From the NCBI GenBank assembly GCA_947632275.1, contig CANROR010000015.1, positions 1-21,539 of the forward strand: DNA of 21,539 bases. Direction: 5' to 3'. Shown here in pieces: positions 7,701 through 13,278 of the stretch; the first letter of the stretch is position 1, and each line of letters starts with the position of its first letter. The position numbers and the translations under genes are program-made. Source of the DNA: an uncultured Bacilli bacterium. Lineage in GTDB: Bacteria > Bacillota_I > Bacilli_A > RF39 > UBA660. The notes under the pieces are model-generated. The model worked only from the letters and a program-made list of their open reading frames with translations. It was not told the origin of the DNA and searched no databases.

Positions 7701-9495
7701 AATTCAATTGGCTGAATTTGAAACTCAAAGTGTAGAAACAGTATTCTCCGCTGCGATTATCTTAAAATCCGGCAATTTAAATGTTGAAGGTACATTAACA
7801 AATGAAAATGAAAATTATGATGTTCCAACGATAAGAATTCCTTTAAAAACAATTAGTCCAGGATCGAGTAAAAATTATAATGGTAAAGTTACGCCTAATG
7901 ATACAGAATTATTTAAAAATAGCGATTATTACTATCGAGTAAAATCAGTATATGCCGATAATGATAAAGTGATTCAAAACTTTGATCGTAATTATTACCT
8001 AACAAAAGAAAATTCTATTATGACAATAGTAACATTTACTGATCAAATTGATAAAAAAGATGGACATATTTGGTCTTTAGTAAAATATTATACTGGAAAT
8101 ATGAAAATAGATCATAATGAAATAAAGGCGTATCGTGATAGTCAAGAAGATGATGATCCCGAACAATTAAAAATATATGAATTTGTTAGTTGGTATCGTG
8201 GTTATTATCCAAATTTAGGAACTGTTCCTACGGATAATCTTAAAGTAGAAAATTTTGCAAATGAAGTATTAGATGGTTCACATATGCAGTATTCTGCATG
8301 CTATAAAAGACGTCCTCAAGCATCAGTAAATTATCAAAGCATAAACGGTTTAACCGCTAATGACGATGGTATAACTGGCGTTATTACAACCAAAACAGAT
8401 GGGGTTTATGCCATCCCAGTTACTTTAAAATCTGAAAGATTTACCGAAGCAACTAAAATTCAAGTTACCAATCCTAATGGTGAAGTAGAAAATTATGATT
8501 ATAATGGAGACAAAATTGCTAAAATAATAGCTTCCGAAGTAAAAGAAATAAATTTGCAACTAGAAGCGATTAAAGCTTCTGATATAACGAAAAATGATGG
8601 TAAGAAATTATATAAAATTGTTATAGATTATGGTAATGAAGAATTTCCAAAAGAAACTTACCAAGTTGATTATAGTCAAGTTAAAACAATTGAAGAAGTT
8701 ATTAATGAAGCTGCAGAAAATACCCAAAATGCTAGTAATTTAACTGTAAAATCAAATACCAAAATGCGGGGGCAATTAAATGATTTTACGAAACAATATG
8801 ATAAAACATTGAATCGAGAACTTATAACTTATGGATCTGCGCATACTGTAGAATATGAATATGTTTTTCATCCTGAAAATAAGGAATTTGTTCCTTATAG
8901 TACTTACAAAAATGCAAGTCATGCTGAACAAAACAAAGCCTATACAGAATCTAAGCCGGAAGGTTATTATCATGGTGATTGGCGATATGCGGGAAATATG
9001 TATCATGGCTTAGGTATTTCCGAAGTAGAACTTTTAAAAGATGTAGTTCAAGATTTAATTAAAACCAATGCTATTGGTAATGTTACTACTAATGAAGATG
9101 GCTCATATAATGTTACTTTATCTCAAGAAAGATTAAATATTTGGTTAAATGAAAATTATAGTATAATTTTTGATCATAATTCTAAATTTGATGCCGATGC
9201 TGATAAAGGAAGTGCAAGTGAAGATTTAACTTTAAAAGTTGAACTTATGGATGTTGATGGTGTAAAATACATTAAAAGTATAACTTCAAATGAATTTACA
9301 ACAAATTCTAAATCTTCATCTTATGGTTCTTACAGCGATAATAAATTTGATATTACAATAAGCAATATTGGTTCTACTAATTTACCAACTCCATCAAAAA
9401 TGATTTTAGATCAAGATGAATCAGAAGAAACTAAAGCGACATTAAATCAAATTATTGCTAATGGCAAAAATTGGTGGACTGAACATATAAAATAA
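4756..9495 (+). CDS. Very large secreted repeat protein, adhesin-like
   Basis: The 1579-residue protein starts with a Sec signal peptide: MFKKLEK, a hydrophobic core, then a likely cut after TTTNA at residue 28. I see no LPxTG-type signal and no C-terminal helix, so it is either released or held by other partners. Four degenerate modules of roughly 110-130 residues fill about 200-693. A fifth lies near 1203-1315. Each ends in a T-I-D-L-D-x-D-like strand, then a Y-x-I-D/N-x strand. An InlB-type repeat (about 691-757, ending LVPHWK) follows the fourth module. A stretch at about 934-1015, rich in short I/V/N strands (NITGNNVSLANLAV), looks like a small beta-helix. The C-terminal 250 residues, ending WWTEHIK, are unrecognised. 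GGAGGAGG precedes ATG 4756; the in-frame GTG at 4738 has no site. It is cotranscribed with the Big-domain protein, suggesting a joint surface function. No enzymatic motif is visible. Confidence 0.8.
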   Translation: MFKKLEKISLIALIAFLTLITTTNAKKMDASELGAEVLKKEENAGFVYVIGSYAFTSEFKGFDIQDVMLAAANSIKINDITAATSKEDLLNKALSMTIYEVRRSREGWNYAGKLIGNGTAFDGNAKVDIRYIDYQFIPEETKFSVNEMNSGDDFSKLTGKYSDWEQNGDLKVTKTVEGDTIKLSGLIPITKKVADLEETSYYLPLMIEMDNQTITENSIVKINDTKIEYNNLVIDGNKLYILKPLKEADAKTFTISIDLDSDKEYAAKTFTIDWTDLKLQKNTKATLSTDVDSSTLSTNFGYEKDATRDTYSLTKTNLTGKIVEHYINQEPFNGDGYYVALKLSLEAITEQAKISLKLQDNSSEVTSKYIINDKDVIMLIKLTEEMKTKQLEITVDSDSTENHEYLETKYTINLNATLEKSSEATVKSEIPNELKENIKSKWQWDIDELAKTDYKLDIPNDGIVNNITLNESILPPLSNINSEASEVYYMVLTLHTTHAKTESLSINSDDNNVTVLEDETKTNDIVILKKLTLDQQSFKLTIDLDGDVQEDYAPYEITFDLSNVIYQEHSAATIKNTEDGTYTISNNNIIGTINQSIIEGKKDYYLDLTVTPNEKQETAVVKICNKEDAECNKTYDFSKGIVYTLKDKSEIGDANNQALLVIVDYDGDAKKYLPVTYTLDYKNLTFKKLFTVTFKNGQDDDPIETQEVIEGENATSPKENPSKEYHEFEYWAKEGEKNDFNVASTPISEDTTLVPHWKILTKDYINSVLTLDGLDTYLSKTDIDGTAEFTVTLKLPNQTMTIFANNWFTKLGEVLDKEEIESIKLSMESQNATLTSSADIAEKMNSFLANLDDAIDKEITIDIKQNENYNIDNSSYTVHVKANYVIVDDEGKLKTALSGDKKIYVKSDIKLEDQLEITKAATIDSYDGKPKKISVENQDNVINITGNNVSLANLAVTGGKNSQIIIDNSANVTINNLDVSGEIQLAEFETQSVETVFSAAIILKSGNLNVEGTLTNENENYDVPTIRIPLKTISPGSSKNYNGKVTPNDTELFKNSDYYYRVKSVYADNDKVIQNFDRNYYLTKENSIMTIVTFTDQIDKKDGHIWSLVKYYTGNMKIDHNEIKAYRDSQEDDDPEQLKIYEFVSWYRGYYPNLGTVPTDNLKVENFANEVLDGSHMQYSACYKRRPQASVNYQSINGLTANDDGITGVITTKTDGVYAIPVTLKSERFTEATKIQVTNPNGEVENYDYNGDKIAKIIASEVKEINLQLEAIKASDITKNDGKKLYKIVIDYGNEEFPKETYQVDYSQVKTIEEVINEAAENTQNASNLTVKSNTKMRGQLNDFTKQYDKTLNRELITYGSAHTVEYEYVFHPENKEFVPYSTYKNASHAEQNKAYTESKPEGYYHGDWRYAGNMYHGLGISEVELLKDVVQDLIKTNAIGNVTTNEDGSYNVTLSQERLNIWLNENYSIIFDHNSKFDADADKGSASEDLTLKVELMDVDGVKYIKSITSNEFTTNSKSSSYGSYSDNKFDITISNIGSTNLPTPSKMILDQDESEETKATLNQIIANGKNWWTEHIK

Positions 9496-9501
9496 AAATT
9501 T

Positions 9502-9541
9502 AAATATATGTGTCAACTAAAATTAGTTGACACATATATTT
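9502..9541 (+). terminator. Long perfect hairpin, terminator of the envelope operon
   Basis: Two 19-nt arms (9502-9520 and 9523-9541) are perfectly complementary around a 2-nt centre. The T-rich tail is modest (TTTTATTA), so strong stem stability must compensate. The right arm contains the TTGACA used by the next promoter. Confidence 0.7.
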
Positions 9542-9555
9542 TATTATGATATAGT
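9527..9555 (+). promoter_or_regulatory. Promoter of rpsP-khpA
   Basis: A perfect -35 TTGACA (9527-9532), a 17-bp spacer and TATAGT (9550-9555) with an upstream TGA make a strong extended promoter. The -35 is inside the right arm of the preceding hairpin. Confidence 0.85.
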
Positions 9556-9584
9556 AATTAAGAAATTTGAAGGAGGGAAAAATA

Positions 9585-9986
9585 ATGGCAGTTAAATTAA
9601 GACTTAAAAGAATGGGCGCTAAACAAAGACCATTCTATCGGATTGTAGCCGCAGATTCAAGAAGTCCAAGAGATGGTCGCTTTATTGAAACCGTTGGGAC
9701 TTACGATCCAATTAAAAAACCGGCTATCATAACTATTGATGAAGAAAAAGTTATGAAATGGTTAAATAATGGAGCTGAACCTACAGATACGGTTAGAAGT
9801 ATTTTTAAAAAAGAAGGTATTATGGCTAAATTTGCCGCTTCTAAAGTAAAGGCTTCTAAACCTAAAGCTAAAAAAGAAGAAGTAAAAGAAACTGAAGAAA
9901 AGCCAAAAACTACAGCTAAGAAAACAACTACTACCGCTAAAAAGACAATTACCAAAAAAGCAACAACGAAAAAAGAAGGTAAATAA
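9585..9986 (+). CDS. rpsP: 30S ribosomal protein S16 with a long Lys-rich tail
   Basis: S16 binds 16S rRNA and helps 30S assembly. The first 85 or so residues are canonical: MAVKLRLKRMGAKQRPFYRI, SPRDGRFIETVGTYDP and WLNNGAEPTDTV. The family is normally 80-90 residues; here 133 residues are made because of a 45-residue tail of KK, TT and KA repeats (about 88-133), probably unstructured and RNA-contacting. GAAGGAGGG at 9569-9576 sets the ATG at 9585. Its TAA shares one base with the khpA start. In many bacteria rpsP and khpA are followed by rimM and trmD; here the unit ends after khpA. Confidence 0.97.
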   Translation: MAVKLRLKRMGAKQRPFYRIVAADSRSPRDGRFIETVGTYDPIKKPAIITIDEEKVMKWLNNGAEPTDTVRSIFKKEGIMAKFAASKVKASKPKAKKEEVKETEEKPKTTAKKTTTTAKKTITKKATTKKEGK

Positions 9987-10234
9987 TGAAAAGTTTAGTG
10001 GAATTTACCGAATTTTTAGTTAAAAGTATTTGTAAAGAACCAGATTTAGTTAAGGTGCAAATCTTTGAATCTGATGAAGAAGATACTATTTTAGAAATCA
10101 TTGTTCATAATACCGATATGGCTAGTGTCATTGGGCGTAATGGCAAAATGATTTCGGCTATTAAAACTTTAATTCAAGCCCATAGTTCTTTAAATGGTCA
10201 AAAAAGAGTTAAAGTAAATGTTGATTCATTTTAG
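9986..10234 (+). CDS. khpA: KH-domain RNA-binding protein KhpA
   Basis: The 82-residue protein is a single KH domain. The GxxG loop is GRNG inside VIGRNGKMISAIKTLI, which contacts RNA, and the flanking strands (VKVQIFE, TILEIIVHN) fit the KhpA (YlqC) type. KhpA pairs with KhpB/Jag and binds many transcripts, affecting cell elongation in pneumococci. Its usual place is directly after rpsP, as here, and the coupling TAATG ties its translation to S16. The only unusual point is that no rimM or trmD follows. Confidence 0.93.
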   Translation: MKSLVEFTEFLVKSICKEPDLVKVQIFESDEEDTILEIIVHNTDMASVIGRNGKMISAIKTLIQAHSSLNGQKRVKVNVDSF

Positions 10235-10239
10235 AATAT

Positions 10240-10261
10240 AAACTCAGTAATGAGTTTTTTT
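10240..10261 (+). terminator. Terminator of rpsP-khpA
   Basis: AAACTCA (10240-10246) pairs with TGAGTTT (10251-10257) over a GTAA loop and runs into T's to 10261. It lies between the converging khpA and sigK. Confidence 0.88.
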
Positions 10262-10272
10262 CTTGCCTTAAA

Positions 10273-10977
10273 TTATAAATCTTGATTGCTTTTTAGAAAT
10301 TCGCGCAATATTTTGGTGAGAGCGCGTTTTTCAATTCGGGAAACATAACTTCGGGAAATTTTAAGTTCTTTGGCAATTTCTTTTTGCGTCTTTTCTTTTT
10401 GATTATTTAAGCCATATCTTTTGACAATTATTTCTTTTTCCCGGGGATTTAAAAGCATTAAATATTTATTTAAAAGTTCAATATTATCTTTAACATGTAA
10501 CTCATCAATGATATCAGGACCATCATCTTTTAAAATATCAATTAAACTGATTTCGTTACCTTCTTTATCAAAACCGACGGAATCATTTAAACTAACGACA
10601 TTATTAATGTTTTTGTTGGCCCGAAAGTACATGAGAATTTCATTTTGAATACATCGAGCCGCATAAGTTGTAATTTTTGTTTTTTTATTGTTTTTATAAG
10701 TGTCAATGCCTTTAATTAGCCCAATGGTACCAATACTTATTAAATCGTCGGTACAAGTATCTTTATTATCAAATTTTTTCACGATATGGGCTACTAGGCG
10801 TAAATTATGTTCAATTAGTTTATTCCGGGCTTCGGTACTGCCATTTAACATTTCGGTAATACATTTTTCTTCTTCCTCGCTCGATAAAGGGTCGGGGAAA
10901 ACATTATTAGAGTAACTACCCGTGAAAAACATTAAACCTTTTAAAAAATTAATTAAAGCTAAAAACAAATTAATCAC
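10273..10977 (-). CDS. sigK: Sporulation sigma factor sigma-K (pro-form)
   Basis: The 234-residue protein is a clear SigK. It has LIEHNLRLVAHIVKKFDN and DLISIGTIGLIKGID (region 2), ATYAARC-like TTYAARCIQNEILMYFRA, SVGFDKEGNEISLIDILK, and LNPREKEIIVKRYGLN with EIAKELKISRSYVSRIEKRA (region 4 helix-turn-helix). SigK directs late mother-cell genes such as coat genes. The hydrophobic N-terminus fits the inhibitory pro-sequence, and Ser21-Tyr22 followed by SNNVFPDPLSS aligns with the Bacillus cleavage site cut by SpoIVFB. The gene is intact, with no skin-type insertion. The start is uncertain: GTG 10977 gives exact alignment with Bacillus, but AAGGTGAT overlaps it and would suit TTG at 10968 (231 residues). 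A CATATACT upstream resembles a sigma-E -10. Confidence 0.95.
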   Translation of the reverse strand: MINLFLALINFLKGLMFFTGSYSNNVFPDPLSSEEEEKCITEMLNGSTEARNKLIEHNLRLVAHIVKKFDNKDTCTDDLISIGTIGLIKGIDTYKNNKKTKITTYAARCIQNEILMYFRANKNINNVVSLNDSVGFDKEGNEISLIDILKDDGPDIIDELHVKDNIELLNKYLMLLNPREKEIIVKRYGLNNQKEKTQKEIAKELKISRSYVSRIEKRALTKILREFLKSNQDL

Positions 10978-11028
10978 CTTAGTATAAGTATATGAAAAAA
11001 TATAATTTTTATTTTGGCGAAAATTGTG

Positions 11029-11034
11029 TATAAT
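11029..11034 (+). promoter_or_regulatory. Candidate -10 of the sugar kinase operon
   Basis: TATAAT lies 15 bp before the kinase start codon, preceded by TGTG. No convincing -35 is visible 16-18 bp upstream. The 72-bp gap is shared with the divergent sigK. Confidence 0.4.
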
Positions 11035-11049
11035 GATAGTGGAGGGTTT

Positions 11050-12201
11050 ATGATTGAGGATATAATTGCCAAGTTTAATATAAAAGGGGAAATGGTAAAA
11101 AGCGAAGTTATTAATGCCGGCAATATCAATAGTACTTATGTGGTTACGATGCGAGAAGATGACGGTAAAACGGTAAAATATTTATTACAAAAAATAAATA
11201 ATAATGTTTTTACCGAACCAAGTATTTTAATGAAAAATATTGAAAATGTGACAAATTTTTTAGAAATGCAAATGCGCAAAAGTCACGATAATAAGCATCA
11301 AGTTTTAAAAGTAGTGCATACCAAAGATGGCAAATCTTTATGTAAAATTAGAAAAGAAACAGGGGAAAAAGATTATTATCGTATTTATTATTATATTGAT
11401 AATGCCATTTCTTATGATAATTCGAAAGATCCCTTTATTGTTTATAATACGGGAAAAGCTTTTGGAAATTTTCAAAAATTATTAAAAGATTATCCGATTA
11501 AAAGACTATCCGAAACTATTAAAGATTTTCATCATACCGAAAAAAGATATGAAAAATTAATGCAAGATATTCGCATTGATGCGGAAGATCGGGTTAATGA
11601 AGTGGCGCCGGAGATAATTTTTTTATTACAACATGAAGAATATTATTCTTTAATTACGGATGAACTCGGAACTTTATCGGTTCCCATTCGCGTTACGCAT
11701 AATGATACAAAAGTCAATAATGTTTTAATGAATAAGGATAATGGGGACTTTTTAGCCGTTATTGATTTAGATACGGTTATGCCGGGAAGTATGCTCTATG
11801 ATTATGGTGATGGCATTAGATCAACGGCGGCTATGACCAAAGAAGATGAAGCTGATTTAACGAAAGTAGGCTTAAATTTAGAATTATTTGAAGCTTATAC
11901 CGATGGTTATTTATCCGAGATGGCTAGTGATTTAACTTATGAAGAAGTAAATATGATGGCCGAAGCAATTCGGATTATTACACTTGAACTGGCTATTCGG
12001 TTTTTAGATGATTATATCATTGGGGATGATTACTTTAAAATTGATTACGAAAAACATAATTTAGTTCGGGCGCGTAATCAAATTGCTTTAGTAAAAGATA
12101 TTGAAAAGAAAATGGATTATTTAAAAAATTATATTTTAGAATGTTATGAAAAGCACTTAAAAGAAACTAAGGGGTTAAGTCGGAAAAAGACGAAATATTA
12201 A
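11050..12201 (+). CDS. APH-fold kinase, similar to N-acetylhexosamine 1-kinase (NahK/LnpB)
   Basis: The 383-residue protein has an aminoglycoside-phosphotransferase (APH) fold. The catalytic loop is THNDTKVNNV, with His217, Asp219 and Asn224, and the metal-binding strand is VIDLDTVMPGSMLYDYGDGI with Asp239. That DLDTVMPG-LYD-GD-IR string is typical of NahK-like enzymes, which phosphorylate GlcNAc or GalNAc at C1 in host-glycan use. An N-terminal lobe with NAGNINSTYVV fits the nucleotide-binding part. I see no lacto-N-biose phosphorylase or epimerase nearby, so the substrate is inferred. GGAGGG just before ATG 11050 sets the start; a TTG at 11014 would lie within the promoter. An unknown gene follows after 12 nt in the same operon. 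Confidence 0.8.
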   Translation: MIEDIIAKFNIKGEMVKSEVINAGNINSTYVVTMREDDGKTVKYLLQKINNNVFTEPSILMKNIENVTNFLEMQMRKSHDNKHQVLKVVHTKDGKSLCKIRKETGEKDYYRIYYYIDNAISYDNSKDPFIVYNTGKAFGNFQKLLKDYPIKRLSETIKDFHHTEKRYEKLMQDIRIDAEDRVNEVAPEIIFLLQHEEYYSLITDELGTLSVPIRVTHNDTKVNNVLMNKDNGDFLAVIDLDTVMPGSMLYDYGDGIRSTAAMTKEDEADLTKVGLNLELFEAYTDGYLSEMASDLTYEEVNMMAEAIRIITLELAIRFLDDYIIGDDYFKIDYEKHNLVRARNQIALVKDIEKKMDYLKNYILECYEKHLKETKGLSRKKTKY

Positions 12202-12213
12202 GGAGCGTAAAAA

Positions 12214-12891
12214 ATGCAAAAATGTTTAGATTATTATGATGAAGCCCTAAAAGTTGGCGATAAAGTTAAATCAGTTATAATTGATGATAAAATCGAGGAT
12301 GATGAAGGTATCATAACCAAAATTTATTTTAATCCGAAGAATAATAGTTATTATTTAACGATTTTAAATGAAACGGGGTTCCTTTTAACTGAAAGAAAAG
12401 CTCAAAATTATACGACTGTTGCCAGATACGAAAAATATAATCCCATCGAATATACTTATTTTTTAGACCTTGATTATTTTGATCACTGGCGGTATGAAAA
12501 AGTTTTAGATAACAATACGCATGCTCGAATCGACTTTCCTTCTCATTCTTTTATGGTAGTCCTATATGCGCGCTATAAAACTGATATTTGGGATGAATAT
12601 GAATTTATTCCCAAATTTGGTTTTATTTTAGATAAAGATATTACAATAAAATATGAAAATGGTTTTAATTATTTATATAAACCAACTTATTATGGTAAAA
12701 TATCTAAAATGCAATTATTTTTCCCTCATCAAATATTTAAAACTAAAGCGGAATTAATAAAAGCATTACAAGAATTAATTACTTATTTTAAGGAAGCTGA
12801 ATTATCAATGTTTGATAGTAATATGGCTTTTCGAGATAATGAAGTGGCCCAAGAATTTGATCGTGAGTTAATGCGTAAGTTAATGCCTTAA
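12214..12891 (+). CDS. Protein of unknown function
   Basis: I do not recognise this 225-residue protein. It has no signal peptide or membrane helix and is rich in Tyr, Asp and Phe. Residues 13-70 (VGDKVKSVIIDD, EGIITKIYFNPK, YYLTILNETGFLL) read as short beta strands and could form an SH3-like barrel. The middle (about 75-170) is also strand-rich and aromatic. The last 50 residues are helical (ELIKALQELITYFKEAEL) and end in RELMRKLMP. GGAG precedes the ATG, 12 nt after the sugar kinase, so the two are cotranscribed. A terminator overlaps the stop. No catalytic motif is evident. Confidence 0.75.
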   Translation: MQKCLDYYDEALKVGDKVKSVIIDDKIEDDEGIITKIYFNPKNNSYYLTILNETGFLLTERKAQNYTTVARYEKYNPIEYTYFLDLDYFDHWRYEKVLDNNTHARIDFPSHSFMVVLYARYKTDIWDEYEFIPKFGFILDKDITIKYENGFNYLYKPTYYGKISKMQLFFPHQIFKTKAELIKALQELITYFKEAELSMFDSNMAFRDNEVAQEFDRELMRKLMP

Positions 12892-12903
12892 CTCTCTTTT
12901 TTT
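12878..12903 (+). terminator. Terminator of the kinase operon
   Basis: AGTTAA (12878-12883) pairs with TTAACT (12888-12893) over TGCC, followed by CTCTTTTTTT. A competing outer arm GAGTTAA (12865-12871) can pair with TTAACTC. It overlaps the stop codon of the upstream gene. Confidence 0.7.
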
Positions 12904-12919
12904 ATCTCATTTTTTACCT

Positions 12920-12947
12920 TTGAGTTTACTTAAAAAAATAGTATAAT
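12920..12947 (+). promoter_or_regulatory. Promoter of RNHCP-polA
   Basis: TTGAGT (12920-12925), a 16-bp spacer and a perfect TATAAT (12942-12947) lie just before the Shine-Dalgarno TAGGAG of the RNHCP gene. Confidence 0.7.
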
Positions 12948-12963
12948 AATAGTAGGAGTTTTT

Positions 12964-13278
12964 ATGAATGATAAGAAAAGATTTACGATGAAAGATGAGG
13001 GCTTTGTTTGTCTTAAATGTGGTCGGCAAGTTTTACCTTTAGGATATACCGCCCGTGACCATTGTCCTTTTTGTTTGTATTCGCGTCACGTGGATATTTT
13101 CCCGGGAGATCGGCAAAATAGTTGTCAAGGTCTATTAAAACCGATTGATATTGAAAAGTATCGGGATACTTATAAAATAATTTATCAATGTGAAAAATGC
13201 GCGGAAATTCATAAAAATGTAATGGCTAGTGATGATGATATGAATCAAATAATTGCGTTATCGCAAAAGGAGAAGTAA
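12964..13278 (+). CDS. RNHCP-type zinc-binding protein
   Basis: This 104-residue protein matches the RNHCP family. The signature is ARDHCPFCLYSRHVD followed by PGDRQNSCQG. Cys16, Cys19, Cys34, Cys37, Cys54, Cys76 and Cys79 form CxxC pairs typical of zinc ribbons. The function of the family is not known. The namesake motif is normally R-N-H-C-P; here it is R-D-H-C-P. Its TAA and the polA ATG share a base (TAATG at 13276-13280), so the two proteins are made together from one promoter. That suggests, without proving, a role with DNA polymerase I or in nucleic-acid handling. Confidence 0.85.
   Translation: MNDKKRFTMKDEGFVCLKCGRQVLPLGYTARDHCPFCLYSRHVDIFPGDRQNSCQGLLKPIDIEKYRDTYKIIYQCEKCAEIHKNVMASDDDMNQIIALSQKEK

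Noticed and set aside
10421..10915. Plus-strand open frames within sigK
   Set aside because: They are antisense to a conserved gene, with no family signal and no ribosome sites.
11014..11049. Upstream TTG start for the sugar kinase
   Set aside because: It would place the TATAAT box and GGAGGG within the coding region.
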